Shown here: piece by piece, positions 15,996 through 23,946 of the stretch
Layout: each line of letters opens with the position of its first letter
How positions within the stretch are numbered: the first letter of the stretch is position 1
Assembly: GCA_030446715.1 (NCBI GenBank)
Contig: JAUJMU010000005.1
Span: forward strand, 87,709-151,708
Origin: Cytophagales bacterium
Lineage (GTDB): Bacteria > Bacteroidota > Bacteroidia > Cytophagales > 172606-1
Direction: 5' to 3'
Length of the DNA: 64,000 nucleotides
Program-made: the position numbers and the translations under genes
Notes under the pieces: model-generated
Seen by the model: only the letters and a program-made list of their open reading frames with translations
What the model was told of the DNA's origin: nothing
Databases searched by the model: none

Positions 15996-16060
15996 AAAGC
16001 AGAAAAACAAAGAAGGGAGTCCGTTGGAAACTTCCTTCTTTGTTTTTCTGCTTTATTTTG
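15996..16060. terminator. Long terminator hairpin between prfB and secDF
   Basis: A perfect 21-bp stem (15996-16016 with 16034-16054) and a 17-base loop, followed by TTATTTT. It lies between convergent genes and is A/T rich on both outer arms, so may serve both. A second hairpin (CTGGTT.AAGCGT / ACGCTT.AACCAG) follows at 16065-16092. Confidence 0.85.
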
Positions 16061-16126
16061 TCCACTGGTTCAAGCGTCCACGCTTAAACCAGTAGGTCTC
16101 CTGTCTCACTTCTGACTACTCAATAC

Positions 16127-19093
16127 TCACTTACCGGCAGTAGCCAGCTGGCGTCTGTTGCGGTAAGCATCCGCAATGAACGGAACGGCAATGTAAATGG
16201 TAGAATAAGTACCGGTGATTACACCGACCAGCAACGCAAAGGATAATCCCTGAATGGTTTCCCCGCCAAACAGCAGCAAGGTAAGCACCACCAGAAATAC
16301 AGTGGTAGAAGTGATGATTGTACGGGAGAACGTGTCGTTCAACGCCTTGTTTACCACCTTGGATGGATCAGCGTTCAGGGCACTTTCGTTGAAAGTTTCC
16401 CGCACCCGGTCAAACACTACTACCGTATCGTTCACCGAGAAACCGACGATGGTCAGAATGGCGGCAATGAAGTTCTGATCTACCGTCAGTGAAAAGGGCA
16501 GGAAATCTTTACCCAGCGTGTATACCGTCAGAATAATAAGCGTATCGTGAATCACGGCGATGGTTGCGCCAAGGGCATACTGCCATTTCTTGAAACGAAT
16601 CCAGATGTAGGCAAAGATAAAGGCCATGGCAATCACCACAGCAATTACCGCGCCCCGGCGGATGTCGTTGGCTACGGTTGGTCCTACCTTGGCGCTGCTT
16701 TGGATCTCGAATGCATCAGGCTTTATTGTAGTCAGACCGGCCCGGACTGCCTGCTCTACCCGCTCTGCTGCATTTTCAGATGCGTCGTCAATCAGGTAAG
16801 GCGTGGTAATCTGCATTTTATTGGAAGCACCGTACGTTTTCACTTCGGGAGGATCCTGCAACGGACCTGCCAAAGCAGTGCGCACATCGGAAGCCGATAC
16901 GTCACCCTTGAATTCAACCACGTAAGTCCAGCCGCCTTTGAAATCAACACCGAAATCAAAGCCACGGGTCACCATTGATATGATACCAGCCCCGATAATC
17001 ACTGACGAGATTACGTAGGCTATTTTACGCTTGCTGGCAAAGTCAAAGTTGATGTTCTGGAAGAGGCTTCTGGAGAACGGCGTAGAGAAACTGAAGCCTC
17101 TGCCTTTCCGCAGACGGAACTCGGCGATCAGCCGGGTCACGTAAACCGACGTAAACAGAGAGGTAATGATACCGATCATCAGCGTAGTCGCAAATCCCTT
17201 GACCGGGCCACTGCCAAAGAAGAACAGCACCGCACCGGCAAGGAAAGTGGTAATGTTGGCATCCCAGATGGAAGTCGAAGCCAGCCGGTAACCGTTGGAG
17301 GTTGCGTTCAGCAGGGTTTGTCCGGCCCGGAGTTCATCCTTCACCCGTTCATTGATCAGCACGTTGGCATCCACCGCCATACCGATGGTCAGTACGATAC
17401 CCGCGATACCCGGCAGCGTCAGCACTGCATTAGCGGGCACCAGGAAGCCAAGGATCAGCAACACGTTCAGCAGTACGGCGATGTTAGCAACCATACCCGA
17501 GCTGCTGTAGTAGGCAATCATGAAGCCAATGATGATCAGGAAGCCGATCAGGATCGAGATCAGACCCTTGTTGATTGATTCCTGACCCAGGGTCGGGCCT
17601 ACCACTGTTTCTTCTACAATCCGGGTAGGCACCGGCATTTTACCAGCCTGCAGAATGTTGGCAAGGTCTCTGGCTTCTTCTATGGTGAAGTTACCGGAAA
17701 TAGAAGAGTTACCACCTCCGATTTCACCCTGCACCACGGGAGCTGAGTACACCACGTTATCCAGTACAATGGCAATGCGGCGGCCTGCATTCTGGCCGGT
17801 CAGCCGCTTCCAGACTTTGGCACCACGGGTATTCATCTGCATGTTCACTTCAGGCTTGCCGAACTGATCAAAGTCAGGACGCGCATTGGTAATTACATCG
17901 CCTTCCAGCGGAGCACCCTGGTTGCGGTTCTTCTTAATGAAATAAAGCGAGGCCAGCTGGCCGCCTGCCTTCAGCGTAGCCGGTTTGGCATCCCATACAA
18001 AAGCCATATCACCGGGGAATATTGAACGCACGTCCGGACGGGCCAGCAGGGCGTTTACCCGGGCAGTGTCCTTTACATTGGCACCAAGGCCATTGCCGGT
18101 TGGTACAAATAACTTAGCCAGCAGTGTGCTCTGGCCCGGATTGGCACCCGCACTGTCTGCTTTTGCCTGGGCGCCACTGCGGGTAGTGTCGGTAGCGGTG
18201 CCATCGGCGCTTAGTTCGTCACGCTGGGCAACGGCATTGGTATCTGCCGCCAGCGGATCAGTTGCCCGGGCAGTCAGGTTATCGTTGGCAGCCGGAGCGG
18301 CAGGCTTGTTGACCTGCTCCTGCTTTAGCAGATACTCATTGAGTTGCATATAATAAGGAATGAACTCATTGGGCTCGTACACTTCGTAAAATTCGAGTTT
18401 GGCGGCGCCCTGCAGCAGTTTACGTACCCGGGCAGGGTCGTCGATACCGGCCAGTTCGATCTGAATCCGGTTGGTTCCCTGCAGCTGCTGAATAGTTGGC
18501 TGCGTTACACCAAAGCGGTCAATCCGGTTGCGGAGAACCTCAAATGAACGGTCAATGGTGTTGTTCAGCTGATTGTTCACATAAGCCAGCACATCCTGAT
18601 CAGAAGATTGAAAATTGATCTGATCCTGATTTGACTTATTGGCAAAGATGCCCGCCAGTGAAGTATTGGGAGCTCTCCTTTTGAATGCATCGTAGAAAAA
18701 ATCAGTATAAGAGCCCTGCCGGGTGTTCATTGCCACCTGAGCTTCGGCCAGTGCCTTCTGAAAATCAGGATTGGTGTTGTTGTTGGAAAGCACCCGCAAC
18801 ACATCAGCGGCAGAAACCTCCATGGTTACGTGCATGCCGCCCTGCAGGTCAAGGCCAAGCTTTACTTCCTGCTCCTTGATGTCCTTGTAAGTGAAACCGA
18901 GAAAAACCGGCTCCGTCCAGACAGAGTCAATGAAAGACTGCCGCCTGGCGCGGTTCAGTTTTCCATCGCCTTCTGTGGCAAATGCCGTAGCTTTTCTCTC
19001 TATGCTGCGGGCAATGAATGTGAATGACAGGTAGTATACCGAAATCAGTACGAATAATCCTGCCAGGAAGAGGATAAGATTCTTGTTGCGCAT
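16127..19093 (-). CDS. secDF: Fused protein translocase subunit SecDF
   Basis: 988 residues combining SecD and SecF. The SecD part begins with a membrane anchor (residues 7-29), then LGLDLQGGMHVTME, the P1 periplasmic domain with a long low-complexity insert rich in Ala/Asp/Thr (about 260-315), and six membrane segments around VLTIGMAVDANVLINER. The SecF part begins near 660 with FDFGVDFKGGWTYVVEF and ends with FSVNDTVVVFDRVRE and GVITGTYSTIYIAVPFI. The RND-type SecDF uses the proton gradient to pull exported proteins across the inner membrane. The fusion is common in Bacteroidota. Confidence 0.97.
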   Translation of the reverse strand: MRNKNLILFLAGLFVLISVYYLSFTFIARSIERKATAFATEGDGKLNRARRQSFIDSVWTEPVFLGFTYKDIKEQEVKLGLDLQGGMHVTMEVSAADVLRVLSNNNTNPDFQKALAEAQVAMNTRQGSYTDFFYDAFKRRAPNTSLAGIFANKSNQDQINFQSSDQDVLAYVNNQLNNTIDRSFEVLRNRIDRFGVTQPTIQQLQGTNRIQIELAGIDDPARVRKLLQGAAKLEFYEVYEPNEFIPYYMQLNEYLLKQEQVNKPAAPAANDNLTARATDPLAADTNAVAQRDELSADGTATDTTRSGAQAKADSAGANPGQSTLLAKLFVPTGNGLGANVKDTARVNALLARPDVRSIFPGDMAFVWDAKPATLKAGGQLASLYFIKKNRNQGAPLEGDVITNARPDFDQFGKPEVNMQMNTRGAKVWKRLTGQNAGRRIAIVLDNVVYSAPVVQGEIGGGNSSISGNFTIEEARDLANILQAGKMPVPTRIVEETVVGPTLGQESINKGLISILIGFLIIIGFMIAYYSSSGMVANIAVLLNVLLILGFLVPANAVLTLPGIAGIVLTIGMAVDANVLINERVKDELRAGQTLLNATSNGYRLASTSIWDANITTFLAGAVLFFFGSGPVKGFATTLMIGIITSLFTSVYVTRLIAEFRLRKGRGFSFSTPFSRSLFQNINFDFASKRKIAYVISSVIIGAGIISMVTRGFDFGVDFKGGWTYVVEFKGDVSASDVRTALAGPLQDPPEVKTYGASNKMQITTPYLIDDASENAAERVEQAVRAGLTTIKPDAFEIQSSAKVGPTVANDIRRGAVIAVVIAMAFIFAYIWIRFKKWQYALGATIAVIHDTLIILTVYTLGKDFLPFSLTVDQNFIAAILTIVGFSVNDTVVVFDRVRETFNESALNADPSKVVNKALNDTFSRTIITSTTVFLVVLTLLLFGGETIQGLSFALLVGVITGTYSTIYIAVPFIADAYRNRRQLATAGK

Positions 19094-19247
19094 TAGAATA
19101 TAAAATAAAAAAGGGTTGGTATTCTGAAAAGTGTACGTCTGGCTGAGGGGTCAGACCGCCCTTCTCTGCTGTTTTTCCGGCTGTACTTTATCAGAATGAG
19201 ATACAGTCGCGTTTCACCCGGAAAAAGCAAAGAATGCAGGGAAATCC

Positions 19248-19613
19248 CTACGGGGCGTTGGTAACGATAAGATGGGAGAATATTCTGGCGAAAAAAGAGT
19301 CACGGAAAACCGGATAGCCAAAGTCAGTACTGGTGACTGTACTGACCTGCAAAAAGTACTGCCTGATAAAGGCAGAAAATAGCTGGTGGAATTTAATGGA
19401 AACTGCCGAAACCATCGCTTCCGGAGAAACACCGGCCTTCAGTACTGCCTGCTCTTCCTGCGATTGCTTGTCAGCAGGATACTTCTCCGCAGTTTGTCCT
19501 TTCGTGGAGGAAGCCGACCCGGTTACAAAATTACCCGCAGTTGTGCCCAGCAGGAACAACACCAGCAATGCGAGGCTGAAAATACTACGCAATATTTTTG
19601 TTGATTTATTCAT
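19248..19613 (-). CDS. Small exported protein of unknown function
   Basis: 121 residues from the ATG at 19613; the frame continues upstream to 19658, but a well-placed promoter lies there. The N-terminus MNKSTKILRSIFSLALLVLFLLGTTAG (partly quoted) is a signal peptide or membrane anchor. A polar linker (SSTKGQTAEKYPADKQSQEE) follows, then a helical part and an aromatic C-terminus ending in FSHLIVTNAP. No motif is recognised. It lies upstream of secDF on the same strand, 154 bases away; a link to export is only positional. Confidence 0.6.
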   Translation of the reverse strand: MNKSTKILRSIFSLALLVLFLLGTTAGNFVTGSASSTKGQTAEKYPADKQSQEEQAVLKAGVSPEAMVSAVSIKFHQLFSAFIRQYFLQVSTVTSTDFGYPVFRDSFFARIFSHLIVTNAP

Positions 19614-19628
19614 TTGCTGATCAGGCGG

Positions 19629-19661
19629 CAAATGTAGGCATTTCTCTCCGGAAGCCACAAA
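19629..19661 (-). promoter_or_regulatory. Bacteroidota promoter for the small exported gene
   Basis: On the minus strand, -33 TTTG (complement of CAAA at 19658-19661), 21 bases, then -7 TACATTTG (complement of CAAATGTA at 19629-19636), 15 bases before the ATG. Both boxes match the Bacteroidota consensus. Confidence 0.65.
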
Positions 19662-19885
19662 GCAGATAATAAATTAAACTACTCCCTGTTAAGGCGTTAA
19701 CCTGTCAGTTTCAGGAATTGTTTCCGTGATTTAAAGGAAGTTGTTTCCCCTGCCTGACATCATTTGCAGCATTTCAGGACAGGAATACCCGGTATTATCC
19801 AATTCCTATGGCATCCGGCTGCCCGGCGGGCAGCCAGGAAAGAGGTAATTTCGGACAAATAATTTGCCCCATTTTAGCAGGCTTT

Positions 19886-19919
19886 TTTGGGATAACCAGC
19901 CGCTTATACTCTATATTTG
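19886..19919 (+). promoter_or_regulatory. Promoter of the nuo operon
   Basis: TTTG (19886-19889), 22 bases, TATATTTG (19912-19919), matching the Bacteroidota TTTG / TAnnTTTG pattern. The predicted leader to nuoA is about 55-60 bases. Confidence 0.65.
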
Positions 19920-19980
19920 CAGCCTGATACATAATTCATTGCAAAATTCTCTTTCAGGATAGTTCCAAAATATAACAAAA

Positions 19981-20364
19981 ATGCAACAGTACCTGCCTTC
20001 TGATTACCTGCCCATAATCGTGCAACTTGTGCTGGCTTTGGGCTTTGTGGCCACTACCATGCTGGCTACCAATTATATTATTCCCAAGATTTTCCGCAAC
20101 CGGGTGCACGGCAAAGTAAAAGACGATACCTGGGAGTGCGGCATCGAACCTCAGGGCGACGCCCGTACCCCTATTTCCATCAAATACTTTCTGACAGCCA
20201 TTCTTTTTGTGCTCTTTGATGTGGAAATCATTTTTTTGTACCCGTGGGCGGTAAATTTCCGGTCACTTGGCTGGCTGGGTTTTGCCGAAATGATCGTATT
20301 CATGACCCTGCTGATGGCGGGTTTCTTTTACGTGATCCGCAAGGGCGTACTGAACTGGGATTAA
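19981..20364 (+). CDS. nuoA: NADH-quinone oxidoreductase subunit A
   Basis: 127 residues, three membrane helices (about 12-34, 64-84, 97-117). The family signature YECG-like WECGIEPQGDAR precedes the second helix, followed by ISIKYFLTAILFVLFDVEIIFLYPW (partly quoted). NuoA is a small membrane-arm subunit near the quinone site of complex I. It is the first gene of the operon, which runs to nuoN at 34725. A 15-bp hairpin separates it from nuoB. Confidence 0.96.
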   Translation: MQQYLPSDYLPIIVQLVLALGFVATTMLATNYIIPKIFRNRVHGKVKDDTWECGIEPQGDARTPISIKYFLTAILFVLFDVEIIFLYPWAVNFRSLGWLGFAEMIVFMTLLMAGFFYVIRKGVLNWD

Positions 20365-20414
20365 ATTTACCGCCGGAAATCCGAAAGCAGTAAAATCAGC
20401 ACGAAAAACCTGAC

Positions 20415-20450
20415 AAATTTCTCCGGAAAGAACATTTCCGGAGAAATTTT
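20415..20450 (+). other. Hairpin between nuoA and nuoB
   Basis: Perfect 15-bp stem AAATTTCTCCGGAAA/TTTCCGGAGAAATTT (20415-20429 with 20435-20449), 5-base loop. The T-run is weak (four T, then GG). It may be a leaky attenuator or an mRNA processing/stability element. Confidence 0.7.
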
Positions 20451-20527
20451 GGTTAAAAGATAAAGGCGGGGAAAGTAACGTGGTCCGCAATTATCTCATC
20501 ACATCAAGTTCAGAAAAGTATTATATT

Positions 20528-21070
20528 ATGAGTAAAATAAACATGGTAGAAGCACCGGCTGGTGTAGAAGGGTCAGGATTTTTTGCTACCTCTTTTGACA
20601 AAGTGATCGGTATGGCCCGCGCCAATTCTCTTTGGCCCCTTCCTTTCGCTACTTCTTGCTGCGGAATTGAGTTTATGGCCACCATGGCCTCTCACTACGA
20701 TATTTCCCGGTTCGGGTCTGAACGTCCGAGCTTTTCCCCGCGTCAGGCCGATCTGCTGATGGTCATGGGAACCATTGCCAAAAAAATGGGTCCGATCGTG
20801 AAGCAGGTATACCAGCAGATGGCCGAACCCCGCTGGGTAATGGCCGTTGGTGCCTGCGCCTGTAGTGGCGGAATATTTGACAGCTACAGCGTGCTGCAGG
20901 GCATTGACCGGGTAGTACCCGTTGATGTATACGTACCTGGTTGCCCGCCCCGTCCTGAGCAGATCATCGAAGGTCTGATGAAAGTGCAGGAGCTTGCCCG
21001 CAATGAGTCGCTGCGCCGCCGCAATTCAGATGAATACAAACAGTTGCTTGAGTCTTATAAAATCGGATAA
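20528..21070 (+). CDS. nuoB: NADH-quinone oxidoreductase subunit B
   Basis: 180 residues from the ATG at 20528; the frame opens at 20480 but the extra residues are not conserved and would start soon after the hairpin. The N2 [4Fe-4S] ligands are visible: tandem cysteines in ATSCCGIEFM (44-45), GACACSGG (110) and VPGCPPRPEQI (139). NuoB carries the last cluster before quinone in the peripheral arm of complex I. There are no membrane helices. Confidence 0.97.
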   Translation: MSKINMVEAPAGVEGSGFFATSFDKVIGMARANSLWPLPFATSCCGIEFMATMASHYDISRFGSERPSFSPRQADLLMVMGTIAKKMGPIVKQVYQQMAEPRWVMAVGACACSGGIFDSYSVLQGIDRVVPVDVYVPGCPPRPEQIIEGLMKVQELARNESLRRRNSDEYKQLLESYKIG

Positions 21071-21081
21071 AATTAACCGCA

Positions 21082-21147
21082 GGTCAGAGAGCTGGCCGGA
21101 ACTGAGAAATGATTAATCACAGTCACTATCCGGCCAACTCTCTGACC
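21082..21147 (+). other. Hairpin between nuoB and nuoC
   Basis: Arms 21082-21100 and 21129-21147 pair over 18 of 19 positions (GGTCAGAGAG and TGGCCGGA with one C-A mismatch between), loop 28 bases. No T-run follows, so it is not a standard terminator. The stem sits 15 bases before the nuoC ATG. Confidence 0.65.
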
Positions 21148-21161
21148 CGCTAACCCTTAAA

Positions 21162-21659
21162 ATGAGCAATCAGGAGATCACTGAAGATTTAGCATCCCGT
21201 TTTGGTGAGGCCATTTTTGATGTCCATGAACCTTATGGCTTTCTTACCCTCACTACTACCCGGGATCATATTATCGACGTTCTGCAGTACCTGTATAACC
21301 ATAAGACATTCAGATTCGGGTTCCTGACCGACCTTGCGGGTATTCATTATCCCGATCTCACCGGCAACGAACTGGCAGTGGTTTACCACCTGCACAGCTG
21401 GACCAACAATGTCCGGATGCGGATCAAAGTATTTGTACCGGCGGCTGATCCGGTAGTACCCACGGCTTCTGCTCTGTTTGCCGCCGCCAACTGGATGGAA
21501 CGCGAAACCTTTGACTTCTACGGTATTGTTTTCCGGGGGCATCCAAACCTGATCCGCGTGCTGAACATGGAAGATATGGACTACTTCCCCATGCGGAAGG
21601 AGTACCCGCTGGAGGACCAGACGCGTCAGGATAAAATAGATTCCTACTTTGGAAGGTAA
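21162..21659 (+). CDS. nuoC: NADH-quinone oxidoreductase subunit C
   Basis: 165 residues. The family motif ERETFDFYGIVFRGHPNL (about 111-128) and the C-terminal FPMRKEYPLEDQTRQDKIDSYFGR (partly quoted) are clear. NuoC is the 30-kDa-type subunit that packs against NuoD in the peripheral arm of complex I. Here it is a separate gene, not fused to nuoD as in E. coli. It is 26 bases from nuoD. Confidence 0.95.
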   Translation: MSNQEITEDLASRFGEAIFDVHEPYGFLTLTTTRDHIIDVLQYLYNHKTFRFGFLTDLAGIHYPDLTGNELAVVYHLHSWTNNVRMRIKVFVPAADPVVPTASALFAAANWMERETFDFYGIVFRGHPNLIRVLNMEDMDYFPMRKEYPLEDQTRQDKIDSYFGR

Positions 21660-21685
21660 TCCTTCCCTCAGCTTTTTGATTTACT

Positions 21686-22945
21686 ATGTCCCACATAAAA
21701 GAAATACAACCCGATGTACAGATAGTCCCTGCCCAGCCACAGGTGAAAGTGGAAGTGGGTCAGGCGCTTCCGGAGTACATAAATGAGTTGACCACCCTTA
21801 ACCTTGGTCCTACTCACCCGGCCACGCACGGCGTATTCCAGAATATTCTGCAGATGGATGGGGAGAAGATTATTTCAGGTGTTCCCACCATCGGCTACAT
21901 CCACCGGGCATTTGAAAAAATTGCGGAAAACCGCCCTTTTTACCAGATTACGCCCCTTACCGACCGGCTCAATTACTGCTCTTCCCCCATCAACAACATG
22001 GGCTGGCACATGACAGTGGAGAAACTGCTCGGCATTGAGGTGCCCAGGCGGGCCCAGTACATCCGGGTAATTGCCATGGAACTGGCCCGTATCTCGGACC
22101 ACCTGATCTGCAACGGCATCCTTGGCGTGGATACGGGTGCGTTTACCGGCTTTCTTTACCTGTTTCAGGAAAGGGAAAAGATTTATGATATCTACGAGGA
22201 GATCTGCGGCAGCCGCCTGACGACCAACATGGGCCGGATCGGTGGCATGGAGCGGGACTTCAACGAAAGAGCCGAGGCTAAACTGCGGCAGTTCATGAAG
22301 GGTTTCCCGGCCGTGATGAAGGAGTTTGAGGGGCTGTTCAACCGGAACCGTATTTTCATGGACCGTACCGTTGACGTGGGTCCGATCACTGCCGAAAGAG
22401 CCATGAATTACGGCTTTACCGGTCCCAATCTGCGGGCCGCCGGCGTGGACTATGATGTACGGGTGATGAACCCCTACTCTTCCTACGAAGATTTCGAGTT
22501 TGAAATCCCCGTTGGCCATAACGGTGATACGTATGACCGTTTCATGGTCCGGAACCAGGAAATCTGGCAGAGTTACCGCATCATTGAGCAGGCACTGGAA
22601 AAGTTGCCGGAAGGCCCTTACTTTGCCGATGCACCCGAGTATTACCTGCCCCCCAAGAAAGAGGTATACCGCAGCATGGAAGCCCTGATTTATCACTTTA
22701 AGATCATCATGGGTGAGATTGATGCGCCGGCCGGTGAAGTTTACCACCCCGTGGAAGGCGGTAACGGCGAACTGGGCTTTTATCTGATCAGTGACGGTGG
22801 CCGGACTCCTTACCGGTTGCACTTCCGCCGCCCCTGTTTCATTTACTACCAGGCTTTCCCGGAGATGATGGTTGGCACTACGCTGTCTGATGCAATTGTG
22901 ATCATGAGTAGCCTGAATGTGATTGCCGGTGAACTGGACGCTTAA
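21686..22945 (+). CDS. nuoD: NADH-quinone oxidoreductase subunit D
   Basis: 419 residues, the 49-kDa-type subunit. Motifs: LNLGPTHPATHGVFQ (about 38-52), GYIHRAFEKIAENRPF, DRLNYCSSPINNMGW, ELARISDHLICNG and RLHFRRPCFIYYQAFPEM near the C-terminus. The THPATHG loop with its histidines lies at the quinone site. An N-terminal extension of about 30 residues (QPDVQIVPAQPQVKVEV) is low-complexity and probably variable. Confidence 0.97.
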   Translation: MSHIKEIQPDVQIVPAQPQVKVEVGQALPEYINELTTLNLGPTHPATHGVFQNILQMDGEKIISGVPTIGYIHRAFEKIAENRPFYQITPLTDRLNYCSSPINNMGWHMTVEKLLGIEVPRRAQYIRVIAMELARISDHLICNGILGVDTGAFTGFLYLFQEREKIYDIYEEICGSRLTTNMGRIGGMERDFNERAEAKLRQFMKGFPAVMKEFEGLFNRNRIFMDRTVDVGPITAERAMNYGFTGPNLRAAGVDYDVRVMNPYSSYEDFEFEIPVGHNGDTYDRFMVRNQEIWQSYRIIEQALEKLPEGPYFADAPEYYLPPKKEVYRSMEALIYHFKIIMGEIDAPAGEVYHPVEGGNGELGFYLISDGGRTPYRLHFRRPCFIYYQAFPEMMVGTTLSDAIVIMSSLNVIAGELDA

Positions 22946-22964
22946 TTTATCTATTCAAAGTGCT

Positions 22965-23486
22965 ATGATCGAGCATACCCAAACGGACGTACGGTTTCCC
23001 GAAGAGACACTGAAGCAAGTTCGGGAAATTATCAGCCGCTACCCTGAAGGTCGGCAGAAGTCCGCTATTTTACCCATTCTGCACCTTGCGCAGAACGAAT
23101 GGAACTGGCTGAGTGCACCCGTAATGGATTACGTGGCCACGCTGCTGGACATCCAGCCGATTGAGGTTTATGAAGTGGCTACTTTCTATACCATGTTCAA
23201 TCTGGAGCCGGTGGGCAAGTACGTACTGGAAGTGTGCCGCACGGGCCCCTGCTGTCTGCGTGGAGCCGAGCAGCTGATTGAACACATTGAGAATAAGTTT
23301 GGCATCCAGGTGGGACAAACCTCACCGGATGGCATGTTTACCCTGAAAACCGTGGAATGCCTTGCTGCCTGCGGTGGTGCGCCTTGCCTGCAGGTACGCC
23401 TGAAGCGGGAAGGTGGCATTCATAAATATTACGAAAATCTCACTCCGGAGAAGGTTGACGGGTTGGTAGAAAAAGAGTGGGTTTAG
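22965..23486 (+). CDS. nuoE: NADH-quinone oxidoreductase subunit E
   Basis: 173 residues from the ATG at 22965, 19 bases after nuoD; an earlier in-frame ATG inside nuoD is less likely. Thioredoxin-like 24-kDa subunit with the [2Fe-2S] N1a ligands in VCRTGPCCLRGAE and VECLAACGGAPCLQV. The N-terminal helical part shows LPILHLAQNEWNWLS and IYEVATFYTMF-like VYEVATFYTMFNLEP. Its natural partner nuoF is displaced 460 bases downstream by an accessory gene. Confidence 0.95.
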   Translation: MIEHTQTDVRFPEETLKQVREIISRYPEGRQKSAILPILHLAQNEWNWLSAPVMDYVATLLDIQPIEVYEVATFYTMFNLEPVGKYVLEVCRTGPCCLRGAEQLIEHIENKFGIQVGQTSPDGMFTLKTVECLAACGGAPCLQVRLKREGGIHKYYENLTPEKVDGLVEKEWV

Positions 23487-23522
23487 CAGCATAATTTTTC
23501 GGAAATCAAAATAGATGGTTAT

Positions 23523-23936
23523 ATGCTCGATTTGCCGATTATGGGTGTAAATGCCCCAAAAGAACACCAGAGAGTGATCCGAAAACTTGCCATGAAACTC
23601 GGCAACTTGTTTGAAGACGGAAGCATTCCCTATGAGCCTTTTCCGGAAACGATGATAGATGAAGGAAAAACCAGTCAAGCCCCTGATCTGATTTTGTTTG
23701 ACAACGAAAATTACCAGAATAAGGTAATCATTGAAATTACAACACCTCCTGGATTCAAGAATGACTTTGAAAAAGTAGCTGTAATAGCAGAAAAGTATGA
23801 AGTATCCGAGGGTTTTGCTTACGACTACATCAAGAAGCAATGGCGCAAGTACAAGTATGGCGTAGGTGAAATCACCGAGAACCCCTCTTACTGCGAGTCA
23901 ATTGGGTACGATTTAAATACTTTCCTATTGAAATAA
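23523..23936 (+). CDS. PD-(D/E)XK / Uma2-like protein inserted in the nuo operon
   Basis: 137 residues, ATG 36 bases after nuoE and stop 10 bases before nuoF. The layout fits the Uma2/DUF820 endonuclease-like fold: an early histidine helix (APKEHQRVIRKLAMKLGNLF), QAPDLILFD (PD at 54-55), then VIIEITTP (E71), then NDFEKVAVIAEKYEVSEGFAYD. The third catalytic residue is not a clear lysine, so activity is uncertain. The base composition is visibly AT-richer than nuoE or nuoF, with different codon choice, suggesting later acquisition. It is not a complex I subunit; its role is unknown. Confidence 0.75.
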   Translation: MLDLPIMGVNAPKEHQRVIRKLAMKLGNLFEDGSIPYEPFPETMIDEGKTSQAPDLILFDNENYQNKVIIEITTPPGFKNDFEKVAVIAEKYEVSEGFAYDYIKKQWRKYKYGVGEITENPSYCESIGYDLNTFLLK

Positions 23937-23946
23937 GTTAAAACCA

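Larger units (their letters stand above)
19614..19980. other. Divergent regulatory region ahead of nuo
   Basis: 367 bases with no gene. It holds the leftward promoter at 19629-19661, a GC-rich perfect hairpin GGCTGCCC/GGGCAGCC (19817-19824 with 19828-19835) without a T-run, and the nuo promoter at 19886-19919. The hairpin may be a terminator remnant or a regulator site. Confidence 0.6.

Noticed and set aside
21875-22822. 315-residue minus-strand frame
   Set aside because: Antisense to nuoD, which is clearly coding.
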